Shown here piece by piece: positions 7,846 through 16,282 of a DNA stretch of 64,000 nucleotides; position 1 is the stretch's first letter, and every line of letters begins with the position of its first letter. Origin of the DNA: Microbacterium sp. Yaish 1 (GTDB lineage Bacteria; Actinomycetota; Actinomycetes; Actinomycetales; Microbacteriaceae); assembly GCF_002245215.1 (NCBI RefSeq), contig NZ_NPMR01000002.1, positions 186,001 to 250,000 of the forward strand. Direction: 5' to 3'. A model generated the notes under the pieces. That model was not told where the DNA came from. It made no database searches and worked only from the letters and a program-made list of their open reading frames with translations. The translations under genes were made by a program, and so were the position numbers.

Positions 7846-8796
7846 TCAGGCGTGCAGGGCCTCGTTGAGGGTGACGCCGACGCCAGCTCGGCGGACAGCC
7901 TCGATCGCCCCGGTCAGCGAGTTGCGGCGGAAGAGGATGCCGTCGCGGCCGGAGAGCTCCGCGCCCTTGACGGTCGGACGCGCCCCCGAGGCCGTGGCGG
8001 GTTCGTCCGCCAGCACGATCTTCGAGCCCGCGGTGACGTACAGGCCCGCCTCGACGACGCAGTCGTCGCCGAGCGAGATGCCGATGCCGGCGTTAGCGCC
8101 GAGCAGCGTGCGGCGACCGATCGACACCCGGTGGCTGCCACCGCCCGACAGCGTGCCCATGATCGATGCGCCGCCGCCGATGTCGCTGCCGTCACCCACG
8201 ACGACACCCTGCGAGATGCGGCCCTCGACCATCGAGGCGCCCAGGGTGCCGGCGTTGAAGTTGACGAATCCCTCGTGCATCACGGTCGTCCCCGGCGCCA
8301 GGTGCGCGCCCAGGCGCACGCGGGAGGCATCGGCGATGCGCACTCCCGGAGGAGTCACGTAGTCGAGCAGGCGCGGGAACTTGTCGAGACCGTGCACCTG
8401 GATGCCATCGCGCTGCAGCAGTGGACGACGGCGGGTGGCCTCGTCCGGGTGCATCGGACCGGCTGTCGTCCACGCGACGATCGGCAGGTGGCTGAAGATC
8501 CCGTCGAGGTTGACCGTGTTCGGTGCTGCGAGGCGGTGGGAGATGACGTGCAGGCGCAGGTACGCATCGGGCGTCGAGGCCGGCGCGGCGTCGAGATCGA
8601 TCGAGACGGTGATGGCCTCGACCGTCACCCCGCGGCGCTCGTCGTCCGCGGCCATCGGGGCCCAGGTGACCATGGCCGCTGCCGATTCCGCGGCAGCAGG
8701 CGTTCCGAGCGCGGGCTCCGGGAACCAGGTGTCGAGTGTCGTGCCATCGCTGCTCGAGGTCGCGAGTCCCACGCCCCATGCCCACCGTTCGCTCAT
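7846..8796 (-). CDS. dapD: 2,3,4,5-tetrahydropyridine-2,6-dicarboxylate N-succinyltransferase
   Basis: A 316-residue actinobacterial-type DapD, which succinylates tetrahydrodipicolinate in lysine/DAP synthesis. The N-terminal half is the actinobacterial domain ([32 protein letters not shown]). The C-terminal half is a left-handed beta-helix of imperfect hexapeptides ([45 protein letters not shown]). The start lies 6 nt after a TAATCT -10 element on the minus strand, with GGAGGC too close to the ATG to act as a ribosome site, so it is probably leaderless. Divergent from dapE, the next-but-one enzyme of the same pathway. Confidence 0.95.
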   Translation of the reverse strand: MSERWAWGVGLATSSSDGTTLDTWFPEPALGTPAAAESAAAMVTWAPMAADDERRGVTVEAITVSIDLDAAPASTPDAYLRLHVISHRLAAPNTVNLDGIFSHLPIVAWTTAGPMHPDEATRRRPLLQRDGIQVHGLDKFPRLLDYVTPPGVRIADASRVRLGAHLAPGTTVMHEGFVNFNAGTLGASMVEGRISQGVVVGDGSDIGGGASIMGTLSGGGSHRVSIGRRTLLGANAGIGISLGDDCVVEAGLYVTAGSKIVLADEPATASGARPTVKGAELSGRDGILFRRNSLTGAIEAVRRAGVGVTLNEALHA

Positions 8797-8802
8797 GCCT
8801 CC

Positions 8803-8808
8803 AGATTA
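8803..8808 (-). promoter_or_regulatory. -10 element of dapD (leaderless)
   Basis: On the minus strand TAATCT ends 6 nt before the dapD ATG. Only 19 nt separate it from the dapE -10 element, so the two divergent promoters share upstream DNA. Confidence 0.55.
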
Positions 8809-8827
8809 TCGGTGCGGCCGTCGCCGA

Positions 8828-8833
8828 TAGAAT
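8828..8833 (+). promoter_or_regulatory. -10 element of dapE (leaderless)
   Basis: TAGAAT ends 7 nt before the dapE ATG at 8841, with no Shine-Dalgarno sequence. Confidence 0.6.
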
Positions 8834-8840
8834 CGGCGGC

Positions 8841-9917
8841 ATGCCTGAGCTCGATCTGACCGTCTCCAGCGCCGATCTGACCCGGGCCGTGTGCGACATC
8901 CCGAGCGTGTCGGACGACGAGACCACCCTCGCCGACGCCATCTTCGCCGCCGTCTCGTCTCTGACGCACCTCGAGGTCGTCCGCGACGGCGACACGATCG
9001 TCGCGCGAACTCAGCTCGGCCGTGCGCAGCGCGTCGTCATCGCGGGCCACATCGACACGGTGCCCGTCAACGCGAACCTCCCCGTGCGCGAGGTCGTCGA
9101 GGACGGGGAGACGTTCCTCTGGGGGAGGGGCACCGTCGACATGAAAGCGGGCGTCGCCGTGCAGCTGAAACTCGCCGCGGAGCTCACCGATCCGCGGGTG
9201 GACATCACGTGGATGTGGTACGACCACGAGGAGGTCGCTGCGGAACTCAACGGCCTCACGCGGCTGGCGGCGAACCGCCCCGACCTGTTCGCGGGCGACT
9301 TCGCGATCCTCGGCGAGCCGTCCAACGGGCAGGTGGAGGGCGGCTGCAACGGCAATCTCCGCGCGATCGTGCGAACGCACGGCGTGCGCTCCCACAGCGC
9401 CCGCGCGTGGATCGGCGACAACGCGATCCACCATGCGGCCCCGATCCTGCAACGTCTCGCCGACCACACTCCCGCCGATGTCGAGGTGGAGGGTCTCGTC
9501 TATCGCGAGGGCCTGAACGCAGTGCGCATCTCCGGGGGCATCGCGGGAAATGTCATCCCCGACCTGTGCGAGGTCGAGGTCAACTATCGCTTCGCGCCGA
9601 GCCGCACTCCCGACGAGGCGGTCGGGATCGTCCGCGACTTCTTCGCGGGCTTCGAGGTGGAGGTCGTCGACCTCGCCGGAGGGGCGCGGCCGGGGCTCGA
9701 CGCACCTCTCGCGCAGGAGTTCGTCGCCGCGGTGGGCGCCGAGCCGCGGCCCAAGTACGGCTGGACCGACGTTGCGCGGTTCTCAGCGCTGGGCGTGCCG
9801 GCCGTCAATTACGGGCCGGGCGACCCCTCGCTCGCGCACCACGACCAGGAGCGGGTGCCCGTCGCGCAGATCGATGCCGTCGAGCGCGGCCTGCGCGCCT
9901 GGCTCGCGGTCAGGTGA
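8841..9917 (+). CDS. dapE: Succinyl-diaminopimelate desuccinylase
   Basis: A 358-residue M20-family zinc hydrolase that releases LL-DAP from its N-succinyl form. Metal and catalytic motifs are visible: IAGHIDTVPVNANLP (His ligand and the Asp beside it), WGRGTVDMKAGVAV (bridging Asp), WYDHEEVAAE (catalytic Glu and ligand Glu), and the C-terminal NYGPGDPSLAHHDQERVP with a final His ligand. The ATG at 8841 is chosen over upstream in-frame codons because of the TAGAAT element 7 nt before it. Product of the divergent dapC/dapD/dapE set in this window. Confidence 0.95.
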   Translation: MPELDLTVSSADLTRAVCDIPSVSDDETTLADAIFAAVSSLTHLEVVRDGDTIVARTQLGRAQRVVIAGHIDTVPVNANLPVREVVEDGETFLWGRGTVDMKAGVAVQLKLAAELTDPRVDITWMWYDHEEVAAELNGLTRLAANRPDLFAGDFAILGEPSNGQVEGGCNGNLRAIVRTHGVRSHSARAWIGDNAIHHAAPILQRLADHTPADVEVEGLVYREGLNAVRISGGIAGNVIPDLCEVEVNYRFAPSRTPDEAVGIVRDFFAGFEVEVVDLAGGARPGLDAPLAQEFVAAVGAEPRPKYGWTDVARFSALGVPAVNYGPGDPSLAHHDQERVPVAQIDAVERGLRAWLAVR

Positions 9918-9927
9918 CCCCGCGAGC

Positions 9928-11133
9928 ATGAGATCGCTGCGCCGAGCCGCGATCGCGCTGCCGCCTGCCGGTGCAATCGCACTGGTCTACCTCGCCTCGC
10001 GTGCGGTCACGACCGCCTTCCTGCTCGGCGCGGCCGCACTGAGCGGACCGGAGTCTCGCTTCGGCGCCGATGCGTCGCTCGGCACCTTGACGATGGGGTG
10101 GGATGCGCAGTGGTACTGGCTTATCGCGTTCAGCGGCTATCCCGCCGAACTGCCGCTCGACGCCGCGGGCAACGTCGCCCAGAACGCCTGGGCGTTCATG
10201 CCGGTGTACCCCGCCATCACCGGTGTCGCGGGCTGGATCGTGGGCGGATTCCCCATCGCCGCGCCGCTGGTGTCGGCAGCAGCGGGATACCTGGCGTGTC
10301 TGGTCCTGTTCGCTCTGCTGCGGCGACGCATCGGTCGAGGTGCCGCGATGTGGGCGGTGGTCTTCTTCAGCTTCGCCGGCCCCATGGCCGCGCTGTTCCA
10401 GCTCGGCTACGCCGAGTCGCTCTTCCAGCTCTGGCTGCTCCTCGCCCTTCTCGCGGTCGAGCGGCGCCGCTGGTGGTGGCTGTATCTGTGGATCCCGCTC
10501 ATGGCCTTCACCCGCCCGGGCGTCCTCGCCTTCGCACTGATGCTCGCCCTCTACGGGATCTGGCGTTGGACGCGGCGCGCGCACGACGAGCTGCCGCCGC
10601 GTGAGATCGGCCACATCGTGGCCGGAGGACTGCTCGCCGCCGGATGCGGGTTCGCCTGGCCCGTGATCACCGGCGTCGTCACCGGCGAGCCGGGCGCGTA
10701 CCTGCAGACCGAGCTGGCGTGGCGACGGTCCTGGATCGGCGATCATGGCGGCTTCGTGCCCTTCGACGGCACGGTGCAGGCGGCGTTCCTGTGGTCGCGC
10801 ATCTGGGGCGTGCCGGCGTGGGTGTGCCTCGTGGGACTCACGACGATCGTCGTCGTCGCGGCGCTGATGCTCATCGCCGACCGTCGGGTGCGGCGGCTGG
10901 GGGTGCCGATCCGGCTCTGGTCGGGGGCGTACCTGCTCTACCTGCTGGCGGTGTTCTTCCCGCAGTCGAGCACGTTCCGCCTTCTCGTTCCGCTGACCCC
11001 GCTCTGGGGCGCTGTCGCGCTGCCCCGCGCGCGATGGTGGCGGCTCGGCGTGCTGCTGATCGGAGCAGCCGCGCAGTGGTGGTGGATCTACACCATGTAT
11101 GCCCTGGGAAGCACCTTCGCTCAGATTCCCTGA
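9928..11133 (+). CDS. GT-C-type membrane glycosyltransferase (PIG-V mannosyltransferase-like)
   Basis: A 401-residue protein with about nine to ten hydrophobic helices. The first extracytoplasmic loop holds GWDAQWYWLIAFSGYP, the acidic/aromatic motif of GT-C enzymes that use polyprenyl-phosphate sugars, and the next helices carry FMPVYPAI and FFSFAGPMAALFQLGYAESLFQLWLLLA, as in bacterial PIG-V-like mannosyltransferases. It probably transfers mannose to a cell-envelope acceptor outside the membrane; donor and acceptor cannot be read from the sequence. Starts 10 nt after dapE, probably co-transcribed. Confidence 0.75.
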   Translation: MRSLRRAAIALPPAGAIALVYLASRAVTTAFLLGAAALSGPESRFGADASLGTLTMGWDAQWYWLIAFSGYPAELPLDAAGNVAQNAWAFMPVYPAITGVAGWIVGGFPIAAPLVSAAAGYLACLVLFALLRRRIGRGAAMWAVVFFSFAGPMAALFQLGYAESLFQLWLLLALLAVERRRWWWLYLWIPLMAFTRPGVLAFALMLALYGIWRWTRRAHDELPPREIGHIVAGGLLAAGCGFAWPVITGVVTGEPGAYLQTELAWRRSWIGDHGGFVPFDGTVQAAFLWSRIWGVPAWVCLVGLTTIVVVAALMLIADRRVRRLGVPIRLWSGAYLLYLLAVFFPQSSTFRLLVPLTPLWGAVALPRARWWRLGVLLIGAAAQWWWIYTMYALGSTFAQIP

Positions 11134-11165
11134 GGCGGTGTCCGCGTCGTGGCCGCGCTGCACGA

Positions 11166-11171
11166 TAAACT
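11166..11171 (+). promoter_or_regulatory. -10 element of the DUF3117 gene
   Basis: TAAACT about 35 nt before the ATG at 11206. The predicted leader of about 28 nt carries AAAGGGAG at 11193-11200. Confidence 0.45.
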
Positions 11172-11205
11172 CTTCAGGTAGTCCTCATGACGAAAGGGAG
11201 CCGCG

Positions 11206-11379
11206 ATGGCAGCCATGAAGCCGCGAACCGGAGACGGACCGATGGAGGCCGTGAAGGAGGGGCGCCTGATCATCGTGCGTGTCCCCCTCGAAGGCGGAGG
11301 GCGTCTGGTCGTCTCGGTCAATGATGAAGAGGCCAAGGAACTCCACAGCGTGCTGAGCGGAGTCGTCGGCGCCGCCTGA
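11206..11379 (+). CDS. DUF3117 domain-containing small protein
   Basis: A 57-residue protein beginning MAAMKPRTGDGPMEAVKEGR and ending NDEEAKELHSVLSGVVGAA. It matches the DUF3117 family (Rv1211-like), which is near-universal in Actinobacteria, strongly conserved and of unknown function. Good ribosome site (AAAGGGAG, 5 nt before the ATG) and its own promoter. A terminator follows, so it is a monocistronic small gene. Confidence 0.93.
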   Translation: MAAMKPRTGDGPMEAVKEGRLIIVRVPLEGGGRLVVSVNDEEAKELHSVLSGVVGAA

Positions 11380-11395
11380 CGACGACGATGCCACG

Positions 11396-11430
11396 CGAAA
11401 CGGCCGGTCCCGATGGGGCCGGCCGTTTCG
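11396..11430. terminator. Terminator between the DUF3117 gene and the O-methyltransferase
   Basis: A stem of 15-16 bp (cgaaacggccggtcc with ggccggccgtttcg) and a tetraloop, located between two convergent genes, so probably used in both directions. Confidence 0.75.
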
Positions 11431-11453
11431 TACGTATGAGTGAAATCGCGAGG

Positions 11454-12089
11454 TCAGGCGGACGCCACCGTCGTCAGCTGCAGCAGGCCCTCGCCGACGA
11501 TCGAGAGGGCGCCGAGGACAGCGGGCGAGGACTGCGTCTCGTGGATGAGGGAGCGGTACGCGCGTGTGACGTCATCGCGCCGGACCGGGTCGGCGACGGC
11601 GCCGCCCGCCAGCACACGCGGGACGAGCACCATCCCGCCCGGGCGGACGAGGCGGAGCCCGTGCTCGACGTACTCGATGACCCCGTCGGCATCCGCATCC
11701 ACGAGCACGATGTCGTACGAGGCCTCGTTCATCCGCGGCAGCACATCCGCTGCCCGGCCGGTGATGAAGCGCGCCCGAGCGGGCGGGATCCTCGCCTCGG
11801 TGAAGGACTGCCGGGCGACGGCGAGGTGCTCCGGCTCGATGTCGATCGTGGTCAGCGTGGCGCGCGGCGACCCGTGGAGCAGCCACAGCGCCGAGACCCC
11901 TCCGCCGGTGCCGATCTCCACGATGTTGAGCGCGCCGGTGGCGGCGGCGAGCACGGCGCACTGCGCACCCACCGGAGGACTGATCGGGGCCGCGCCGATC
12001 TCGAGGGCGTGTGCACGCGCGCGAGCGATGTGCTCCGGCTCCACCGTCGCCTCCATCGCGAACCTGCGGATCGCTTCCTGATCACCCAT
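11454..12089 (-). CDS. Class I SAM-dependent O-methyltransferase
   Basis: A 211-residue methyltransferase of the catechol/caffeoyl-CoA O-methyltransferase type. The SAM-binding motif is NIVEIGTGGGVSALWLL, followed by the acidic TTIDIEPEHLAVAR, and the metal-site region YDIVLVDADADGVIEYVEHGLRLVRPGG. It corresponds in place and length to mycobacterial Rv1220c, whose substrate I do not know. The ATG at 12089 has an AGGAGG six nt upstream and a TACGCT -10 element at 12107-12112. Confidence 0.85.
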   Translation of the reverse strand: MGDQEAIRRFAMEATVEPEHIARARAHALEIGAAPISPPVGAQCAVLAAATGALNIVEIGTGGGVSALWLLHGSPRATLTTIDIEPEHLAVARQSFTEARIPPARARFITGRAADVLPRMNEASYDIVLVDADADGVIEYVEHGLRLVRPGGMVLVPRVLAGGAVADPVRRDDVTRAYRSLIHETQSSPAVLGALSIVGEGLLQLTTVASA

Positions 12090-12106
12090 GCATTCCTCCT
12101 GGTTCC

Positions 12107-12112
12107 AGCGTA
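12107..12112 (-). promoter_or_regulatory. -10 element of the O-methyltransferase gene
   Basis: On the minus strand TACGCT lies 17 nt before the ATG, giving a short leader that includes AGGAGG. Confidence 0.4.
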
Positions 12113-12148
12113 GGCGTGCGGATGGCTCCGGCCGCTGAGGCGCACGGG

Positions 12149-12154
12149 TAATCT
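12149..12154 (+). promoter_or_regulatory. -10 element of tatB (leaderless)
   Basis: TAATCT ends 6 nt before the tatB ATG at 12161. Confidence 0.55.
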
Positions 12155-12160
12155 GGGGGC

Positions 12161-12556
12161 ATGTCGTTCGGCCTCGATTGGGACAAGCTCCTCATCATCG
12201 GTCTGGCGGCGGTTCTCCTCCTCGGCCCCGAACGCCTGCCGCGGCTGGCCGAGACTCTCGCCCGTTTCACGGTGCGCGCTCGGGACTGGGTCAACGGCGC
12301 GAAGGACCGCGTCAAGGACGAGATGGGCGAGGACTTCTCCGACGTCGAGTGGCGCAAGCTCGATCCGCGGCAGTACGACCCGCGTCGCATCATCCGCGAC
12401 GCGCTCCTCGAGGACGCCCCTGTTCCCACGGTGCGCGCCGCCGCAGCCGGCGCTGCCATCAGCACCGCGACCGCGGTCGGGATGGATGCCGCGGGCGACG
12501 CGGCGATGCGCTTCGAGCGTGGCGCTGTCGTCCCCTTCGACGACGAAGCGACCTGA
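12161..12556 (+). CDS. tatB: Sec-independent protein translocase subunit TatB
   Basis: A 131-residue TatA/B-type protein: a short N-terminal membrane helix (LLIIGLAAVLLLG), the hinge GPERLPRLAE, then an amphipathic helix with ARFTVRARDWVNGAKDRVKDEMG and an acidic tail. The Glu/Pro hinge and the length favour TatB (substrate-receptor subunit with TatC) over TatA. In mycobacteria tatB sits beside sigE, rseA and htrA; here those genes are absent and tatB lies next to the O-methyltransferase and mrp. Leaderless start after TAATCT. Confidence 0.85.
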   Translation: MSFGLDWDKLLIIGLAAVLLLGPERLPRLAETLARFTVRARDWVNGAKDRVKDEMGEDFSDVEWRKLDPRQYDPRRIIRDALLEDAPVPTVRAAAAGAAISTATAVGMDAAGDAAMRFERGAVVPFDDEAT

Positions 12557-12565
12557 TCGGCCGGG

Positions 12566-13702
12566 TCAGCCCACGCGCAGGGGCAACGGGCGACCGCTGA
12601 GTTCGCGGCCGCCGCGCGCGATGCTGTCCGCGATGCGGACGATGGCCGCCGCAGCGGGGTCGCCCGGGTGCGCGACGACCACGGGGACTCCGCTGTCGGC
12701 GTCCCCGCGCAGATCCGGGCTGAGCGGTACCGAACCGAGCATCGGCACCGGATCCTCCGCCGACAGGGCTTCGGCGACGCGCATCCCGCCGCCGCTGCCG
12801 AAGAGGTCGAGCGATGTACCGTCGGGAAGCGTCATGGCCGACATGTTCTCGATGACCCCGATCACCCGCTGGCCGGTCTGACGTGCCACCAGGCCGCTGC
12901 GGACCGCCACGTCGGCGGCGGCCGCCTGCGGAGTCGTCACGACCACGACGTCGGCGTGGGGGAGCAGCTGTCCGACGCTGATGGCGACGTCGCCGGTGCC
13001 GGGAGGCATGTCGATGAGGAGCACGTCGATATCGCCGAAGAACACGTCGGTGAGGAACTGCGAGACCGTGCGGTGCAGCATCGGTCCGCGCCACGCGACC
13101 GCGCCCGGGGCCTTCTGGTCGCGTGGGAGGAACATGCCGATCGATATCGTCCGCACATCGTGGGCGACGGGCGGGATCATGAGCCCGTCGATCCGCGTCG
13201 GCTGCGGCGGCAGCCCGTCGGTGTCGACGAGACCCAGCAGCGCGGGAATCGAGAAGCCGTGCACGTCCGCGTCGACCAGTCCCACGGCGAGGCCCCGTTG
13301 AGCGAGGGCGACGGCGAGGTTCGCGGTGAGCGTCGACTTGCCGACCCCGCCCTTGCCGCTCGTGACGGCGATCACCCGGGTGAGGGATTCGGGCCCGAAC
13401 GGGTTCTCCCGGGCCGCTCTGCCGCCGCGCAGTCTCTCCGTGAGCGCGGCTCGCTCGGCCGGGGTCATGACGCCGACCTCGACCGTCACCTCCTCGATGC
13501 CCGGGGCAGACAGCGCCGCCTCCCGGACATCGCGCTCGATCCGGTCCGCCGCCGGGCAGCCGAGGATCGTCAGGGCGATGCCGACGCGGGCGCGGCCGTC
13601 CTCCACCGCGATCTCGCGCACCATGTCGAGCTCGCCGAGCGGTTTGCGCAGTTCGGGGTCGCGCACCGCGGACACGGCCGCGCGGACGGCATCGGCGCTC
13701 AT
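12566..13702 (-). CDS. mrp: Mrp/NBP35 family iron-sulfur carrier P-loop ATPase
   Basis: A 378-residue protein with an N-terminal MIP18/DUF59 domain (DPELRKPLGELDMV, VALTILGCPAADRIERDV in similar form) and a ParA/MinD-type ATPase with the deviant Walker A SGKGGVGKSTLTANLA and DADVHGFSIP. The family carries and delivers Fe-S clusters. The C-terminal CxxC often seen in ApbC proteins is not obvious here, as in many actinobacterial Mrp proteins. Start chosen at the ATG that overlaps the DUF1003 stop by 4 nt; it forms an operon with the DUF1003 and MgtE-like genes upstream. Confidence 0.92.
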   Translation of the reverse strand: MSADAVRAAVSAVRDPELRKPLGELDMVREIAVEDGRARVGIALTILGCPAADRIERDVREAALSAPGIEEVTVEVGVMTPAERAALTERLRGGRAARENPFGPESLTRVIAVTSGKGGVGKSTLTANLAVALAQRGLAVGLVDADVHGFSIPALLGLVDTDGLPPQPTRIDGLMIPPVAHDVRTISIGMFLPRDQKAPGAVAWRGPMLHRTVSQFLTDVFFGDIDVLLIDMPPGTGDVAISVGQLLPHADVVVVTTPQAAAADVAVRSGLVARQTGQRVIGVIENMSAMTLPDGTSLDLFGSGGGMRVAEALSAEDPVPMLGSVPLSPDLRGDADSGVPVVVAHPGDPAAAAIVRIADSIARGGRELSGRPLPLRVG

Positions 13703-14232
13703 CGCGGATCCGGTCGCTCGTCCGACTCGAGGCGGTCGAGCGCGGTCCGGAGCTCGGCGCGCAAGGTCTCCTTCGTGACGAGCCCGTCGGTGAGGTCCGA
13801 GATCGCCATGCGCAGGGCGACGACCTCGCGCGCGAGGTATTCCGTATCGGCGAGGTTCCGCTCGGCGCGCTGGCGGTCCTGCTCGATCTGCACGCGGTCC
13901 CGGTCGTCCTGACGGTTCTGGGCGAGCAGGATCAGGGGCGCGGCGTACGACGCCTGCAGGGAGAGCATCAGCGTCAGGGCCGTGAAGCCGTTGGCTGCGG
14001 AGTCGAATCGCAGCTCGACGGGCATCAACGTGTTCCACGCGAGCCACGCGGCGCAGAACAGCGAGAGTGCGACGAGGAAGCCGGGTGTCCCCATGGCCCG
14101 GGCGATCCACTCGGTGAAGCGACCGAAACGGTCACGCGAGGGCTGGGACGTGCGCTGACCCAGCACGCCGCTCACACCGCTCCGCCGCCCGCGGGGCGCC
14201 TCGAGCGAGGGGGTCTTCGATGCGCGGGCCAT
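13699..14232 (-). CDS. DUF1003 membrane protein
   Basis: A 177-residue DUF1003 protein. A basic N-terminal region is followed by two closely spaced membrane helices (GFLVALSLFCAAWLAWNTL and FTALTLMLSLQASYAAPLILLAQNRQ) and then a long charged helix (DRDRVQIEQDRQRAERNLADTEYLAREV) likely to form a coiled coil. FxxLxLxxSLQASYAAPLILLAQNRQ is the family signature. Role unknown, but genetic linkage with the Mg-transporter-like gene upstream is conserved in Actinobacteria. The start overlaps the upstream stop by one base. Confidence 0.88.
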   Translation of the reverse strand: MARASKTPSLEAPRGRRSGVSGVLGQRTSQPSRDRFGRFTEWIARAMGTPGFLVALSLFCAAWLAWNTLMPVELRFDSAANGFTALTLMLSLQASYAAPLILLAQNRQDDRDRVQIEQDRQRAERNLADTEYLAREVVALRMAISDLTDGLVTKETLRAELRTALDRLESDERPDPR

Positions 14233-15503
14233 CAGCGCCGCCCCCGCATCGCGGCGGCATCCTGCGGCTCGACGTCCTGCGACCGCCAGTCGTCGGGGAG
14301 CAGATGATCGAGCACGTCGTCGACGCTCACGACTCCGACGAGGCGCCGGGCCTGGTCGACGACCGGAACGGAGACCAGGTTGTAGCTGGCGAGCATGCGC
14401 GCGACCTCCGCGGCCGAGGACGAGGCGGCGACCGGGTCGACGGTGTCGTCGATGATGGCTCCGAGCCGCTCATGCGGGGGATAGCGCAGCATCCGCTGGA
14501 AATGCACTGTGCCGAGCAGCCGGCCCGTCGGCGTCTCGTACGGGGGGAGCGTGACGAAGACGGATGCGGCCAGGGCAGGATGCAGCTCGTGCCGGCGGAT
14601 GAGCGCGAGCGCCTCGGCGACCGTCGCCTCGGCCGACAGCACGATGGGGTCGCTCGTCATGAGCCCGCCCGCGGTGTCGGGGCCGTACTCGAGCAGAGCG
14701 CGGACGTCCTCGGCCTCCTCGGGCTCCATGAGGTCGAGGAGCTGCTCGATGCGGCCCTCCGGCAGCTGACCCAGCAGGTCAGCCGCGTCGTCGGGCTCCA
14801 TGGCGTCGAGGATGTCGGCGGCGCGCTCGTCGCCGAGCCGTTCGAGGATGTGCACCTGCTCGTCTTCGGGCATCTCCTCGAGCGCGTCGGCGAGACGCTC
14901 GTCGGGAAGCTCTTCGGCGACTTCGAGCAGACGCTCCTCGGGAAGGTCGAGCAGCGTGTTGGCGAGGTCCGCGGGCTTGAGCTCGGAGTAGGTCGCGACC
15001 AGCTGCTCAGCCGACTGGGCGGCGCCCGACGACTGGTCCTCGCGCACGTCTCCCCATGACGCGAAAGTCGTCGGCCCCTTGGCGAAAGGCGACGCGCTCG
15101 TCTTGGGCCGCCGGAGGAAGAGCTGACCGATGTCCCACTCGCCGAGCCGATTCCGCTCGATCGCGACGTCCTCGATGACGGCGCCGCCCGACCCGTCGCG
15201 GAGGTAGACCTTGCGCCCCAGGAGCTCGGCCATGACCCGCACCTCGCCGCCGCGCTGCTGGAAGCGCCGGACATTGATGAGCCCGGTCGTGATCACCTGA
15301 CCGGTCGCGATCGAGGTCACCCGGCCGATGGAGAGGAACACGTTGCGGCGACCCGGGATCTCGACGACGAGACCGATGACTCGCGGAGGGTCCGATTTGC
15401 GGAAGATCACGACCACGTCGCGGACCTTGCCGAGACGGTCGCCGGCGGGATCGAACACGACGCACCCGACCAGGCGCGCGACGAAAACCCTCTGCGTACT
15501 CAC
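14232..15503 (-). CDS. MgtE N-domain and CBS-domain protein without a channel domain
   Basis: A 423-residue soluble protein. Residues about 1-150 contain PRC-barrel-like repeats (VFDPAGDRLGKVRDVVV, GRKVYLRDGSGGAVIEDVAIE). About 165-290 is the MgtE intracellular N domain of repeated acidic helices (LANTLLDLPEERLLEVAEELPDERLADALEEMP). About 290-410 holds two CBS domains. The transmembrane magnesium channel of true MgtE is missing, so this is more likely a Mg2+ or nucleotide sensor than a transporter. It equals mycobacterial Rv1232c in architecture, as I recall. GTG start 6 nt after a TACGCT element; first gene of the mgtE-like/DUF1003/mrp operon. Confidence 0.85.
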   Translation of the reverse strand: MSTQRVFVARLVGCVVFDPAGDRLGKVRDVVVIFRKSDPPRVIGLVVEIPGRRNVFLSIGRVTSIATGQVITTGLINVRRFQQRGGEVRVMAELLGRKVYLRDGSGGAVIEDVAIERNRLGEWDIGQLFLRRPKTSASPFAKGPTTFASWGDVREDQSSGAAQSAEQLVATYSELKPADLANTLLDLPEERLLEVAEELPDERLADALEEMPEDEQVHILERLGDERAADILDAMEPDDAADLLGQLPEGRIEQLLDLMEPEEAEDVRALLEYGPDTAGGLMTSDPIVLSAEATVAEALALIRRHELHPALAASVFVTLPPYETPTGRLLGTVHFQRMLRYPPHERLGAIIDDTVDPVAASSSAAEVARMLASYNLVSVPVVDQARRLVGVVSVDDVLDHLLPDDWRSQDVEPQDAAAMRGRR

Positions 15504-15509
15504 CGCTCC

Positions 15510-15515
15510 AGCGTA
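15510..15515 (-). promoter_or_regulatory. -10 element of the MgtE-like gene (leaderless)
   Basis: On the minus strand TACGCT ends 6 nt before the GTG start at 15503. Confidence 0.5.
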
Positions 15516-15541
15516 GTCGGCGACCGCAAAGGTGGCCGTGA

Positions 15542-15547
15542 CACAAT
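15542..15547 (+). promoter_or_regulatory. -10 element of the 15554 gene (leaderless)
   Basis: CACAAT ends 6 nt before the ATG at 15554. It departs from the TANNNT pattern at its first base but has the same spacing. Confidence 0.4.
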
Positions 15548-15553
15548 GACGGA

Positions 15554-16282
15554 ATGAGCATGATGGGCGGGACGCCCGCGGTCACGGGTGAGAAGGTCGC
15601 CGAGTACGCATCGTACGAGGCCGCGCAGAAGGCGGTGTCGACACTCATCTCCGCCGACATCCCGGCACGTGAGATCGCGATCGTCGGCTACGGGCTGCGG
15701 TCGGTCGAGACGGTCACCGGCCGTCTGGGCTACGCCACCGCAGCACGGACCGGCGCGATCAACGGCATCCTCCTCGGGCTGATCTTCTCGCTGATCTTCG
15801 TCTTCGGCACGCCCGACGCCGCGATTCAGCTCTTCCTCGGCGTGATGCTCGTCGGCGTGGCCATCGGCATGATGATGAGCCTCGTGATGTTCGCCCTCGT
15901 GCGGCGCCGGCGCGACTTCGCGTCGGTCACGCAGGTCGTGGCCGATCACTACGAGGTGACGGTGCAGGCGAGCAGCATCCATCGCGCCCGTGGCGCACTG
16001 AACGTGGCCCCGGCCCGCCCCGCGACGCCGACCACCCCGGTGCCGGACGGGCCGCCCCGCTACGGTGAGCGCATCGACCCCGTCCCCGCCCCGACCGGAG
16101 ACCGCCCCGCCCCCGGGCCGGCGGCCCCCACCGGCACTCCCGCGGGCCCGCCGTCGGGATCGCCCGCACCCGGACCTGTGGACGCACCGCTCCCGCCCGC
16201 GGTCGGGCCGGTGCCCGGTGGCGAGGCCCCCGGCCCGGAGGCACCGGGCACGCCCGAGCCGCCGGCGAGCGACCCGCGCTGA
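15554..16282 (+). CDS. General stress protein 17M/YflT-like membrane protein
   Basis: A 242-residue protein. The N-terminal about 70 residues (YASYEAAQKAVSTLISADIPAREIAIVGYGLRSV) match the heat-induced stress protein YflT domain. Two membrane helices follow (ILLGLIFSLIFVFG and LFLGVMLVGVAIGMMMSLVMFALV), then a short basic part, and from about residue 155 a long Pro/Gly/Ala-rich low-complexity tail. The function is unknown and the stress label is by homology only. Its TGA overlaps the ATG of the hydrolase by one base. Confidence 0.8.
   Translation: MSMMGGTPAVTGEKVAEYASYEAAQKAVSTLISADIPAREIAIVGYGLRSVETVTGRLGYATAARTGAINGILLGLIFSLIFVFGTPDAAIQLFLGVMLVGVAIGMMMSLVMFALVRRRRDFASVTQVVADHYEVTVQASSIHRARGALNVAPARPATPTTPVPDGPPRYGERIDPVPAPTGDRPAPGPAAPTGTPAGPPSGSPAPGPVDAPLPPAVGPVPGGEAPGPEAPGTPEPPASDPR

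Noticed and set aside
14232..15503. Calling this gene a magnesium transporter MgtE
   Set aside because: No transmembrane channel domain follows the N and CBS domains.
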